A stretch of DNA of 64,000 nt. Origin: Silene latifolia (Eukaryota; Streptophyta; Magnoliopsida; Caryophyllales; Caryophyllaceae). The stretch lies in NCBI RefSeq assembly GCF_048544455.1, contig NC_133538.1, positions 143,155,922 through 143,219,921 of the forward strand. The letters run 5' to 3'. Within the stretch, counting starts at the first letter, position 1; every line of letters starts with the position of its first letter. Made by a program: the position numbers and the translations under genes. The notes beneath the pieces are model-generated. The model was not told the origin of the DNA. It ran no database searches and saw nothing but the letters and a program-made list of their open reading frames with translations. Shown in pieces: positions 45,813-59,108 of this stretch.

Positions 45813-47650
45813 ATGGACAAACAAACATCAACAGCCGTGTCAGGGAGCGGCCAACCGTCGTTACCACCAAACCCTATTCAGAATCCGGCATCGAAGGCAT
45901 CAACTCAGGCTCCTGGGCACACCTCAAGAACCACACTTGTGGCAAAAACATCTTTACCTCCCAAATCTCTTGCTACGACAACTCAAACTAGATCGGACAG
46001 AAGAACAGTAAGTTCAGGCCTCACTCCGCCACCTAGACCGACGCAAACCCTGCTTAGTGGCATGGAAAACCTGCAGAAAGTAATGGAAGATATGCGACAA
46101 AACCAGAGGAAGGCAGAAGCCGAAACAAAGAGGAGAGACAGGGAACTCTGGGCACAAATAGACTTTCTGAAGCAGCAGACCAGCACTCCAGCCAGCACGG
46201 GGAATGGTGGTCAGGCCCTAATAGTAGATCTCACACAGGGGGCATCAGGCAGCAGGAGCTAGCTTCGTCAGATACCAGCCGAGCTGGTAACAAGGCTAGA
46301 TCTGACGGCAGTGTCAGCAAGGGAAAGGATAACTCCACGAGGACTGGGATACCTCACACCAGACAGCTGGCAGCCAGCTAGCCGCGTGGAAGCACAACCA
46401 GGTAACCTCCTAGTTGATAACTTCGTAGTAACTGACCAGACACCTAGTGCAGGATCTGTAGGAAGACCACAGGTAAGTTGGCATCAAGAAACGCTCATAA
46501 CCTCAACACCACTAGCCACCACCCCATACCGGGACCTTCGAGAGAGCAGGCCAAGAAGTAGCACCCCAAGCCAGCAGGTAGCAGAGAGACAAAACCAGGA
46601 TTCCGGAAGTCTAACCAACCAGCACTCCCTGGAGCTGAGGGAGATGCTGAGCAGGGTCCCAGGATTGCCACTTTCACTTGAAAAAGCAGCACCCGACAGT
46701 TATGCTGACTCAGCATTCGTGGATACCATATCCATTATCGCCATGCCAAAGGGATTCACAAATCCGAACAGCCTCTCTTTGATGGCACTATAGATCCCTT
46801 TGATAATATGAGCCAATAAAAGCAGAAAATGATGACAGTGACGGTAGTAGGACAAGTAAAGGAAGCCTGTATATCTAAGGGGTTTGGATCCACATTGACG
46901 GGGCCAGCACTTCGGTGGTTCGTAGGCCTGCTTAACAGTTCGATATCCACGTTTGCTGACCTGGTAAACACATTCACTCAACAATTTGCAAGCAGCTGGA
47001 AGCCGCAGAAGCATGCAGGAGATTTGTACAGAATCGTCCAAGGAGCTGGCGAAACCATTGGAGAATACAACACCAGATTCAATAATGAGAAGGTGGTGGT
47101 ACGAGAATGTGACGTGTCGATAGCAGTAGAAGCCTTCAGAAGAGGCCTACATCATGAATCTGGCCTATATAAGCAGCTAACTATGCATCCTTGTCATAGT
47201 TTCAAGGCAGTACAAGAGAAAGCAGCAGCTAGAATCAGGTTGGAAGAAGACACCCTAGCCAAAGCTAGCATACCAAGCATATCAAGCGCATCAGCCATGG
47301 AAAAATCAAGCAGGAAGCAGTCAACTACCAAGAAGGATGAAAGATACAGGCCATATGGGAGGGAATTAACAGGGTCGACAACAGAGAGGAGAATCAGCAA
47401 CTCCCCACATTTGCAGACTATGGATTTACAACTGGCGTCGGAGGAATCTTAAAAGCACTCAGAGAGATGGGAGACCAGGCAAGATGGCCCAGACCACCAG
47501 TAGAAGAACATGCATGGCGAAAAGACAACAAAAAGAAGTGCGAGTTCCATCGGGCATAACACAGAAGACTGCTATATATTGCGTAGGGAGATCAGACGCC
47601 TAAGTGAACAGGGAGATCTGAGCCACCTATTACCATGTGGGGGCAAACAG
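45813..47650 (+). pseudogene. Element G gag
   Basis: The N-terminal part is Pro/Ser/Thr-rich with a Lys/Arg/Glu helix (LQKVMEDMRQNQRKAEAE). The core shows LTGPALRWFVGLLNSSISTFADLVNTF and QGAGETIGEYNTRFN, typical Retrotrans_gag sequence. It ends with a CEFHRGHNTEDCYILRREI-like motif (first residues degraded), the Tat-type substitute for a zinc knuckle. In several frames. Confidence 0.85.
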
Positions 47651-47869
47651 CAGGATAAGGTGAGTTCCACAAAACCTGCAACCCCACCCAAGTGCACCAA
47701 AATAATAAACGTGATAACAGGCGGCTCAGACATAAGTGGGCTAACATACTTAGCAGCCAAAAGGCGTGCTACTGAGACCAAAGGAGATAGGCCAGAGACT
47801 TCTTGCAGATTTTCTCATAGTGATCTACCTGCAGTTGCTTTTGACGAAGGAGATGTGCATGACAAACAG

Positions 47870-48211
47870 GAGCACCACGACGCACTCATCATAACCATGT
47901 CGATGGCCAACTGCACGGTCAGAAAGGTCCTGGTAGACACTGGTAGCTCGGTCAACCTGATCATGTTGAAAACCATAGAAAACATGGGATTCAGCGAGAA
48001 GAATTTGCAGAAAAAGATTATTCCGCTGGTAGGATTCAGTGGGGAGACAGCCAGCTCGTTGGGCGAGACAGTAATCCCAACCTATGTGGGAGGAGTCAAC
48101 AAGCAGGTTAGGTACTTAGTCATAGATGGACCCTCTACCTACAACGTCATTCTAGGTAGACCATGGCTGCACCTGATGAAGCGGTCCCCTCAACATATCA
48201 TCAATGCATAA
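47870..48211 (+). pseudogene. Element G protease
   Basis: VRKVLVDTGSSVNLIMLKTI carries the DTG catalytic triplet and [20 protein letters not shown] the second conserved block of Ty3/gypsy proteases. It would cut the gag-pol precursor. The stretch 48212-48557 holds a short tandem duplication of ATAGATCCGTCCATCATAAC. Confidence 0.88.
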
Positions 48212-48411
48212 AATTCCCCACACCAGGGGAAGTAGAAACAATACGAGGAGACCAGGAGGAAGCTAGAAGTTCCTATAAAAAAGCACTGAAGTGCACTGCC
48301 AGGCCCCCAGCATAGCAATTACAGAAGCAGCACGTCCAGGACGAATACATTGAGCCTTCAGCTGAGGAGCTAGATAAGATCAACTTGGACAAGCTGCACC
48401 CAAAGAGGGGA

Positions 48412-48590
48412 TAGATCCGTCCATCATAACACATGATAGAGATAGATCCGTCCATCATAACACACTAATTGGAGCCGGGTGCACAGGAGACCTCAGACAA
48501 CGCCTAATCGAATTTTTGCAGACTAATATGGACTTATTTGCATGGTGACACGACGACATGATAGGGATAGATCCGTCCATCATAACACAT
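48412..48590 (+). repeat. Short repeat ATAGATCCGTCCATCATAAC, three copies
   Basis: Three near-identical copies (about 48412, 48440 and 48568) of a 20 bp unit that belongs to the start of the reverse transcriptase coding region; the extra two look like local duplications. Confidence 0.8.
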
Positions 48591-49640
48591 AAACTCAGTG
48601 TGGACCCAAAATGCAAACCCATCCAGCAGAGACGAAGCAAGTTCGCAGCTGAGAGAAATAAGGTGATCAACCAGGAGGTAGACAGCCTGCTGGCAGCAAA
48701 CAAAATAAGAGAGGTGAAATACCCGGAGTGGCTGTCAAACGTAGTAGTGGTACCTAAGAAAAATGGAAAATGAAGAGTGTGCGTGGACTTCACTGACCTC
48801 GGCAAGGCATGTCCCAAGGATCCCTTCCCGCTACCACACATCGATGCAATGGTTGATGCGATAGCTGGACATGAGATGTTGATATTCCTGGACGCTTGGA
48901 GTGGGTGCAATCAAATCAAGATGGATCCATCGGATCAAGAAAAGACAGCATTCATGTCTGAAAGAGGAATATATTTTTACAATGTAATGCCATTCGGCCT
49001 GAAGAATGCAGGATCCACATACCAGAGGCTGGTCAACCGCATGTTCAAAGAACAGATAGGAAGAACCATGAAAGTGTATATTGATGATATGGTGGTAAAA
49101 TCAGGAAAAGCTGCAGATCACATGCGGCATCTAACAGGAATGTTCAACACCCTTAGAGAATACAAAATGAAGCTTAACCCATATAAATGCACCTTTGGGG
49201 TGTCCTCCGGCAAGTTCTTAAGTTACATTGTAACCCAGAGTGGGATAGAAGCCAGCATCGAACAGATCAAAGCTGTATTGCAGCTGGAGTCACCTGAAAA
49301 ACCAAAGGACGTGCAGAGACTAGCTGGATAAGTAGCAGCTTTGAGTAGATTCATCTTGAGATCCTCGGACAAATGCAGATTATTCTATGATATACTAAGG
49401 AAGAGCCCACCATTATTATCAAAGCCGGAGCCAGGAGAACCATTGTTCCTCTACTTAGCTGTCACAGAAGTAGCAGTAAGCGCAGTTCTAGTCAGAGAGT
49501 AGGATAAAGAGCAAAAGCCAGTCTACTACGTAAGCAAGTCTCTGCTTCCAGCAGAGACCAGGTACACATCTCTTGAAAAATTAGTACTAGCACTGGTAGT
49601 TGCATCTTACAAACTGCGCCCCAACTTTGAGTCCCACACT
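48558..49640 (+). pseudogene. Element G reverse transcriptase and first RNase H
   Basis: It shows YPEWLSNVVVVPKKNGK, VCVDFTDLGKACPKDPFPLP, FLDAWSGCNQIKM, FGLKNAGSTYQRLVN and the active site VYIDDMVVKS. The order and wording are those of the Tat lineage. RNase H sequence follows (LFLYLAVTEVAVSAVL, PVYYVSKSLLPAETRYT). Broken a few times. Confidence 0.88.
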
Positions 49641-49649
49641 ATACATGTC

Positions 49650-50102
49650 GTGACTAATTACCCATTAAAATCAATAACGAGGAAACCTGAGCTATCAGGC
49701 AGGATGTCAAAGTGGTCCGTACACCTTAGTGGATATGACATCGGGTATGATCCTAGGACAGCAATCAAATCACAGGCACTGGCAGGTGTAGGACTAATCA
49801 TGCGGTCACCGCAGGGAGATCTAATAGCACAAGCAATACGATGTGAATTTAAGGCAACCAATAACGAAACAGAATATGAAGCCTTAATACTAGGGATGCA
49901 GCTAGCCCTGGAGCTAGGAGTCAGGAACCTACAAATATTCAGTGACTCTTTGCTAATAGTTAATCATGTGAATAATGAATTCATAGCCAGGGATTCAAAG
50001 ATGATTGCCTACTTAAAGGTGGCAAAGGAGCTAAAACAAAAATTCAAAGACTGTAAGCTCAAGCAGATCCCAGAGACCAAAATGTGGAAGCAGATGCCTT
50101 AG
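49650..50102 (+). pseudogene. Element G second (archaeal-type) RNase H
   Basis: After a short connector (KWSVHLSGYDIGYDPR) comes GVGLIMRSPQGDLIAQAI, NNETEYEALILGMQLALELG and LQIFSDSLLIVNHVN, the signature of the extra RNase H known in Tat-lineage elements. The first catalytic Asp region is not clearly visible, and the D/E/D pattern is partly kept (E in EYEAL, D in FSDS). Confidence 0.82.
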
Positions 50103-50521
50103 CAACTCTGGGGGCAACCTTCAAGCCAACCGAGCTGTCCAATGTCCCCATCGCGCACATGCTGGAACCATCTATCCAAAAATTAGAAGAAGCGGACAAA
50201 GAAGAATTGGAGGACCAACAAGATGAGTTGGCAGTTTAGATAACAACAGAAGGCCAGACAGCTTCCCAGCCAAACAACCAGACAGCTGACCAGGCAGCTG
50301 GCCAGTCACCTGATCAGCCAGCTACCCAGGAAGATGACTGGGATTGGCGGACACCTTACTTAGATTGGCTACGACATGGCAAGCTGCCAGACGACAAAAA
50401 GGAGATAAGAGGTTTTAAAATGAAAGCCTCCAAATTCGTACTAACTGATGACATACTTTTCAGGCAGTTAGCAGCAGAACCTTACCTATGATGCCTGGAT
50501 AAGCAAGAAGCACAGACTGTA

Positions 50522-51468
50522 TTGCATGCCCGCAACAGTGGCGAATGTGGAAACCATGCAGGGGGCAGGAGTCTGTCAAACAAAGCCCTTAAACAAGGTT
50601 ACATTTGGCCCACAATGAGGGCAGATTCAGTAGAGTATGCTCGCAAATGTGATGCCTGTCAGCGCTCAGCACCAATGATCCATCACCCGGCAGAACCCTT
50701 GCACCCCATAATTTCTCCTTGGCCATTTATGACATGGGAAATGGACATAGTGGGTCCTCTGCCTAGAGCCACAGGAAACAGGATATGGATGCTAGCAATG
50801 ATAGATTACTTTTCCAAGTGGATAGAGGCAGAAGCATTCACAGAAGTAAAAGACAGGCAGGTCATCTCTTTTATTAAACGAAATATCATCTGCAGGTTTG
50901 GTATCCCATCAGAAATCATATGTGACAACGGCTCACAATTCATCTCCAACGATGCCGAGGGATACTGTGCCAGATGGAACATCACTTAAAAAAGGTCAAC
51001 ACCCAGGACTCCAAAGTCCAATGGGCGAGCTGAGTCCATCAACAAAATAATCATGGATAACTTGAGAAGGAGATTATAGGAGTTAAGAGGAAAGTGGGCA
51101 GATGAGTTAGCACTAGTGTTATGGTCAGACAGAACGATGCCAAAGATAGCAACAGGCCAAACACCCTTCAGCCTGGTGTTTGGCGCGAAAGCAGTAATTC
51201 CATCAGAGTTTCTAGTTCCAACCCACAGGTATGGATGTGTGACAGGGGAACTGAACAGCGCAGAAATGATCAGGAGCCTAGACACGATAGACGAACTGCG
51301 AGCAAGCGCAAAAATACGTCTGGCTCCCTACAAGCAGTCAGTCGCCAGAAGTTACAACAAGAATGTGAAAGTCAGGCTCCTGGAGGTAGGAGACCTGGTC
51401 CTCCGTGAAGTGTTTCAAAACACAAAGGCCCGTAAGGCAGGCAAATTCGCCTATAAATGGGAAGGACT
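50522..51468 (+). pseudogene. Element G integrase, main part
   Basis: Zinc-binding end (YARKCDACQRSAPMIHHPAEPL), catalytic core (WEMDIVGPLPRATGNRIWML, MIDYFSKWIEAEAF, FGIPSEIICDNGSQF), then the GQTPFSLVFGAKAVIPSE block and the C-terminal LLEVGDLVLREVF. The frame runs into a solo LTR at 51469 and recognisable integrase sequence resumes at 52784. Confidence 0.88.
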
Positions 51469-52783
51469 TGTTGGGAAATGTGTCCTCAACATTAGTGCGA
51501 TCACATGATTTAAATATCATTATTAAAACTCATTTCAAGAATACGGAAGGGATGATACATTACATATATAGTCAACTGGACCACACATATCGGTAATAAT
51601 TGGCTGGCTAGAGTTTGACATTACTGTCGTGCGACGGTGGTGATCAGTTGATCCCTTGAGGTCACACCTAAAGGACGATTCCCTTAATTGAAAAGGTTAA
51701 TTAATTGTATACCGATACATATTAATTAATTCCTTAAAATTGAACAATTCAATTTGTGAGAGAGAATATTGATATCTTATTGTAATGGGATTAAATAAGA
51801 TTTATTTTAGTAAATAAAATGCTTTATTACTAAAATTGTTTATTGTTTGAGAAACAATAAAGATAAGAATGAATGGTTGATTATAATTACAAGACATTGT
51901 GAATTATAATTATATGACCCATTTTATTTACGTGATCAAGTATCACTAGTCAATTTGTTGAATGTAATTTAATTAATTTATAAAATGATATTTATGTGAT
52001 AAATATGCATTTAATTAATTAGTAACATGTATCATACTACATGTGACATTTTGTGTGACAATTGACAAATTGACAAAATAAAATGGTAGTCCATTTTAAG
52101 ACATGGACCGAAATGAAGGATGTCATGGTGGTGTATGGTTGATTATTTTATGAGATAATGCAAGTGTAATCATTCCTACACACACTAGCCTTACACACCT
52201 AATATGTTGGTAAGAGTAAAAGGAAAAGGAGATTCCATTTCTTGGATGCTTCCCCTTGTTCCAACCGTGCTCCCCTTCTCTCTTTATGAGATTTTTGTTC
52301 TCATTTTTGTATGACAACTAATACACACTACCATTCAATCTACATGCAAAAGGTTCATGTTTTTTCTCTCTTCTCTCTCTTTAAATCTTCATCAAAAAGA
52401 TGAGATTTTAATCTAAATTGTTCATGTAAGATTACTAAAATTATCAAAGTAATATATGAGTATTAGTAATCAAATTTAAGGTAAACCACAACATAAACAT
52501 CTAGTACATGTTAGTTTGTGGGATTAAGGGATTGTCTTGGGTGCTACTAATTGGAGAATCTCTACTTTGGGATTTTGTATGTTCATCCATAAGGAAAGCT
52601 CAAGAACTAAGTAAGGTAGGTGACCTTACTAGTGCCCAAATATCCGAAAATCACATGGTGAGAAATAGATTTTTCCATCTCTTTAATTAAAGTTTGCATG
52701 CATAAGATTTGTAATTATTTTTATGACTAAATTAATTTAAAACATATATGAATATGTTAAAAATGAGATATAGATTTCCAACA
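51469..52783 (+). mobile_element. Solo LTR, probably Ty1/copia
   Basis: 1315 bp with ends TGTTGGGAAAT and ATTTCCAACA, typical of plant copia LTRs, flanked by GGACT (51464-51468) and GGACC (52784-52788), a TSD with one mismatch. No interior or second LTR is present, so it is the product of LTR-LTR recombination. Integrase of G is interrupted and resumes just after it. Orientation is uncertain; plus is assumed from the TGTTGGGAAATGTGTCC start. The 60-residue frame at 52508 has no recognisable domain. Confidence 0.85.
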
Positions 52784-53091
52784 GGACCATACCAGGTAGA
52801 AGGAGTTGTTGGCCATGGGGCGTACAGATTAATGACCATGGACGGTCAGATCATACACAAACCATGGAACATACTTCACCTAAAGAGGTAGTACTTTTAA
52901 TAATAAGTAGAAATTAGTGTACAGAGTAGTGTGTGAAGAAAAGCCAAAAAAAAACGGTAGTAGGCATACTACCAATTTCGCGTCAATTTCTTTTTCTTTT
53001 ATTTCTTTCAAAATTTTAAAACTATTGGAGTTGTGTGGTCTGTAAGCTTCCTGGGACCACAATTGCTCTGGTACCTCATGAGATACCACTT
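52784..53091 (+). pseudogene. Element G integrase tail and flank
   Basis: The residues GPYQVEGVVGHGAYRLM and KPWNILHLKRYYF are the extreme C-terminus of Tat integrase. After it come about 200 bp of AT-rich sequence. The last ~35 bp (GCTCTGGTACCTCATGAGAT, then ACCACTT) look like a chromovirus primer site next to the F LTR. Confidence 0.75.
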
Positions 53092-54505
53092 TGTAACACC
53101 CCCATACTCCAAGTGCCTTACCAAGACCACTTAAGGCATGGAAGTGCTACCATCTCGGTTACCCGAGGCAATGATAAATCATAAGACAATAAAGAAACGT
53201 ACTTTAAAAGTAAATATAATTGAAGTTATTACATATCTCAAACCAAATCTGTCAAAAGAAATACAACCAACCCAAAACTGTCTACTAATAAAACTGAACA
53301 ACTAAAGGAAATCATCTGATACAACGGAAGATTCTTCTAACTGCAAGTGATGACTCATCCCAGCTAGCCCATATGCATCGTATCAAACCTGCCCAATAAC
53401 TCCTCACCATCCCCGAATGGATCACCACAGTTTTTAAAACATTAAACGGGGTCAGTACTAATAAAACGATACGAACCAATACGAAACAAACGTCAAACAG
53501 CTCAATCAACACATCAATCCCCACTCTCCATCATCAACCTTCACACAACTGACTACACACTAAAGTGTGTATCCCTGCCAGAGTACCCATCGCAACAGGT
53601 ATTCCACGCCGCCAGTAGGGGACCGCAGCCGTTCCCACCTAAGCCCCGCGCATCTCATCGAGCGATAAACCCATGTTCCTTAATGTACACATCCCTCCTG
53701 TAGCGGGTTCCACAGGAGGCGAATCAAGGGCATGAAGCCACTCCCGTAAGTGACTCAACTCAGCCAGGGACGCACCCCGAAGAACATAAACAAATAAACA
53801 GTAACCACAATACAACATCAACAGCCGTCTGAAAACAATCAACAATATGAAATCACAACCGTCTGAATCAATCAACAATCACTAACTACATCACAATCAC
53901 CACAAATCACGTAATTAATACCGAGTAGGGAAACCCTACCTGAAATAGCAATCACCAAGATCGTCACAATCAGCTAATCACAATCGTTCTTCAACGAAAT
54001 CATCTCCTATAAACACACAATCATACAATCACAATCTAACATCAACCATACTCCCCAAAACCCCCAAATTACCCAATTAGGGTTTCAACTAAAATCAATG
54101 AAACAATATAAAAATCATACTAGGAGCTTACCCACAATGCCACGGTCTCACAGGCGTAAAGAACTTAACGATCCGACGACTCTAGCCCTTAGGATTTACC
54201 AACAACGCGATGAGAGAGAACTACGTAACTTCTTTTTCTTTTGAAAGGTTTAGAAAGGTGAAAATTGATTAAAGAAAATGACGGAAGCCTTTTATATTAA
54301 TCTCGTGTTATTAGCAAAACCCGTCAAAATAAACCCGTAAAACGCACTTACTCGATCGAGTAAGTAACTTACTCGATCGAGTGCCCCGCTTACTCGATCG
54401 AGTACCCATCAGACAGAACACTGTTTCGTATAAAAACATACTTACTCGACCGAGTAAGCCCCACTCGATAGAGTACCCATAGACTCATAAAACCGTAGTA
54501 TTACA
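53092..54505 (-). repeat. Element F 3' LTR
   Basis: Plus-strand ends TGTAACACCCCC and GTATTACA. It contains five ACTCGATCGAGT-like palindromes (54346-54478) and, on the minus strand, a TATA-like AATATAAAAGG near 54288-54300. It is 17 bp shorter than the 5' LTR, which has one more palindrome unit. Confidence 0.9.
54288..54478 (-). promoter_or_regulatory. TCGATCGA cluster plus TATA-like box, F 3' LTR
   Basis: Reading the minus strand, five palindromes or near-palindromes (for example ACTCGATCGAGT) come first and the TATA-like box follows about 45 bp later. The position relative to the box equals that in B and E, although F is a chromovirus. Confidence 0.6.
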
Positions 54506-57500
54506 GTCTTTCTTCCTTAAAAAGAACTTCGTCCCCGAAGTTCAACCCATACACAAAAACAAACATACTAACCCGATCAAAACACAACAACGCAACTAAG
54601 AACTTAAAACAAAACCCCAACCTATAAAACATGAACTCTTAACACCAACTCCACCAACTATGTTTACCTCCATAACATGACTCACGATATCGTATACACC
54701 ACATTATAGCCTCTCTCGACACTAACTCCATACACTACCATCCACAAATGCCGGTAGCTCCATTTCACTAACATATTATCCACTAGAAAATCCCATATCA
54801 AGACACTCGTAAGCATCAAACGGAATGTTACATTCTATCACCCTTAAAAGGAACTTCGTCCTCGAAGTTTACTCACACTCATAACATCACCATCCAACTG
54901 TCAACACTATCGAACTCATAAACACCATCATCCAACTGTCAACACTATCGAAATATTCTCGCACTCCTAGACATCACACTACCACAAGCACGGTCATGAC
55001 CTTTAACAAAATCAATCACAACAGAAACCATCTTTTATTCTCCATTAAGACTCAAACTTCCAAATCTACTACAACATCTACAACCATCAAACTCTCTTTG
55101 CCGCATCCTACTGTTCTTAAGATAATTTTACGTCCTTGTAACTCACTAATACTAAATCCTTAGCTATATCTTCTCATTATCCTCATCACCAGCACATATC
55201 ACAGATAACCGCCTATAATCTAAACATTCACCATTCCTATATCCAAGGCTCTCTACATAAACAGTTCTCATACCTCAAAATATTTAGCTTAACCAAACTT
55301 CAATTGTTCCCTATTACTGCCAAAATGACATAATCCTCTATACCTGCACCTATCTCCATACTCATAACTCATGATCCATAATTATTACACACACTCACAC
55401 TAGATCCTCAAGTTCTTTTCTTTCATTACCGCAAAACTCATACATAACTTAACATAACACTAATTCCCAACACTCTACACTCACCGTCTCAATAAAAGGC
55501 TATAAACCACTTGCAACTTTCAGATCAGTACAACACATGTTCCACTATTCACTTGCCATTACTATGTCTACCAATGCGTCATTTTAAAAAAAGATCAAAA
55601 TTACTGTAACAACCTCTCACAACTGTGTCCCATCAACAGAATATCGCTATACCATGACAACAACGAAAACATATACAACTCTCTTTCATATCATACTCTA
55701 CCCTCATTCCCAAACTTAAACTGGTAAGAAACATCAATAAACAAAACAGTTGTCTATCTGTACAAACTGAAACTCACAGAAAGCAACATCAAACAAAACA
55801 ACCACATCCCACCTACTCCACCACAACCGGTGACGGCATCGCAACAGCGCCACCAACAGCCGCACCGCAGCGCAAAAACACCCGCATCACAACACAAAGT
55901 ATCGTGCCCGGATTACCACCCGAGGCACAACAACCACATCGATAGACATCGCAACTAACACAATCCCATAAACACTGACTCAGAAATTACTTCTCGGACA
56001 AGAAAACTTACTCAAATCCACTTTACTAAATCACAACGCAACATATTATATGAATTAAACAGATAAGAACCTCATGAATATTATCCCCCCCCTACCATAT
56101 CACGAAATAAAATATATCATGAATACTTACAAGCATAACTTGCCATGCCAAATCACTCAAATTATTACCTTTTTAAACATCATTCCATTAGGTCACCGTA
56201 TCCAACATATATTACAGAACATTCAGATAACAACTTTATGTCTATCACACCATACCACTTATCGTGAGGTCAGAACCTCACATAAACGTTTATACACATC
56301 ATAGACCCATAATCACATCCAACTAGTCAATCCTGATCACGTAAGTTACCACTCGATAAAGGTTACCTGTCGCCCGAGCTTAACTCATATGCCCCTCATA
56401 ACATATTCCCCCATTCGAATAACCATCACCTCATGCCAAGTATAACCATACCATTACTATTCAACTATTAGCACCCGCCTCATCTAACCACATCTTATAC
56501 TTTCTTACAACCATACATTTCAATCCGGCCTCTACAAAATCAACCTCATTAGAATTGTTATCTTTCTTATCTATCATCACCCTTAACCACTAGTGACAAC
56601 ACCTCAACACTACCGTTGTTCGGACATCAAGCCTCTTACACTCATCTCTAAACATCACAATTTCTTTCCTATCTTCGGTTAATTTCCCAAATAACGAACA
56701 TCAACCTATCAACAAAAATTTACCTCAACATTCTTCCCAATACTATCCTTAACTGTATCGTCATCTAACTCTCCACCAAAATCTCATATCGTGCAGATAC
56801 TCTTTCAACCTCTTACTCCTTTAATTCCTCAAAATTCATGACTAATCATATTGTCCTGAAACTCCTATATAACCATTAACTAACATCCTCATGATAGCAT
56901 CACACATCTCGACGATTCGTTACTTCTATATCTTATAACTCCGGTCAACATTTTCTCAGTTTATTTTTATCCTTCTTTTCTCTTTAAACTCAACAATACC
57001 AATTAATAATTCAACTCCTTATAACTTCTATCTAACTCATTAGTGCTCCGGTTACCTTTTCATTGCTCCAAAACTCAAATCCCATTATTTCTTATCGATA
57101 TTATCTCACTCTTTCTTACCATGGATCTTCTCTTATCATGCTATCACTCACACTTATCACCAATCAATCTACACGGTCAGTCCACTCCATTTTTTTTTGA
57201 ATCCCAAAACTCATTTAATACTGTTAACTACCCAAGGAAATCACACATTAGTTCCACATCTTGATAAACCAAATTCCCCAAACTAAATCTCAATCTACAA
57301 ATCCACATCGCTGCATAACTCAATCTAAGCTCTTAATACATCATTCTTTTCCATCTATCTACAACGATCTTTCCATTACATATATTCTTAACCAACCCGG
57401 TTATAACTCTCTCCCTTCATAATCCTTAACATCTCAAGTTACTACTATCCACATCCTTCCTTCCAATCTTTTCATTCTCACGTTCCTTAGACTTACATCA

Positions 57501-59108
57501 TGCCTTGCCCACATTCACTTACTTTTACATTACTCAACACACAATTTTATCACTCATCTCATCTCACAAAACATGCTCCATGCCTCAATAATCCATATCG
57601 ATCTTACCACTATCTATCACAACACATATAACTCATGTCCTCCCACCGAACTCATACTCACCACAGGTGCCACTCCTTACATCATAAGATTGGGTAACTT
57701 ATGCATCAAAACCAACACATACGTAAAACAATACATGAAGAAGCCAAATAACACCTTTGAATTAAATATAATATGCAACGAAGTCAAAAGATAAGCATAT
57801 GACCCAAAACAGGGGCCGCTAGATCGAGTACAGGCCACTCGATCGAGTGAATAGCCTACTTGATCGAGTAGGTGAAGGTCAGAGACACGTATAACAAATT
57901 ACCAGGGCTACTCGATCGAGTAGCAAGAGGTGCACTCGATCGAGTGAGGGTCACTCGATCGAGTACCCTACGCATTTCTCAACACTGTCCAGTTTTCGTA
58001 AAACGGTCATATCTCACTCGTTTCTTGGTCATTTTGGGCGTGTGACCTATCGTTAGAATATTAAAAGAACAAGCTATCACCTCTAATTGGAATCACATTA
58101 AAATCATTTATGCATCTCAAGTTATAACAGTTTAAAGACAGCTTTGTTATAATCAGACGACATAACTATTTGATTTTCTCTTTCAAACAACTTAAACATC
58201 AACAAGGTGAACAAAAGTGAATCGATACTTGTAAAACCACTATCCCCAACCACATGTTACTACCTACCAAAAGCCAAACATTAAAATCTATCATGCTCAT
58301 ATAACATTCAACTTATCAATCATATACTACCACATACTTTAACTTTATAACTTTTCGTAAAATAAAACATACTCATATATTACAACTCATATTTCCATGT
58401 TACTATATATTACAAATCCACTTGGTCACCTAAATATATTCATAATCACGAAATTCATATTCTCTTGCAAATGCTACTTCATCTTTTCCAATCAATTCAC
58501 CTAGTTCAATCACATTCTCCATATAACAAGTGCATATGATACCACAGTAGACAATTATATGAACTTATATATAACCTTACGCAAACAAAATTATGTAAAA
58601 TCATATCAAATACAATAATCACATGTTACTAGTATAGACACATTATAAATCATTCAAACTGCAACATCATTATTCATCATATATTATCATATATGAACTA
58701 CTTCCTTTTTCCACCACATTATTCATCACTCTCATATACTTTTCCAACAATTCAAAACAACATTGTAAACCAACTATCATGCAATTCATGTATTCAATAT
58801 ACGATAATTATAATCATATCATCATCATCCTTCACTACACATCTCATATCCTCCACATGAATGCATCCATCAATTCATATAACATCTTACTATATAGATA
58901 CACAACACACAAGGCAAACACATAGCGATCCCGACTCATATCCCATGTGACCGGTTCAAAATTGTAGGGCGAGTTCGCGACTTTAGGACGTCTCCCAAGT
59001 CTTTGCATTAGCTCCTACAACTCCTACCCAGGTTCATTTCAGTTTGACTCCCTATGTTCATTAAGTTCATTGGTTACAGGTTTCAGGATCATCGCTCTGA
59101 TACCATTT
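54506..59108 (-). other. Element F interior, non-coding, strand-asymmetric
   Basis: No gene or domain is seen. The plus strand is very poor in G (several 60 bp lines contain one to three G against 13-17 C), so the element's sense strand is poor in C. A second TCGATCGA cluster lies at 57828-57975. The small frames near 56074, 57043 and 57573 have no recognisable product. Confidence 0.75.
57828..57975 (-). repeat. Internal TCGATCGA cluster of element F
   Basis: Six copies, including CACTCGATCGAGTG and TACTCGATCGAGTA, spaced 20-30 bp, the same motif as in F's LTRs. Confidence 0.85.

Noticed and set aside
52508-52690. 60-residue frame in the copia-like solo LTR
   Set aside because: Within an LTR; no domain.
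56074-57794. Small frames of 70-80 residues in F
   Set aside because: Low-complexity, no recognised domain, antisense to the element, expected by chance in G-poor DNA.
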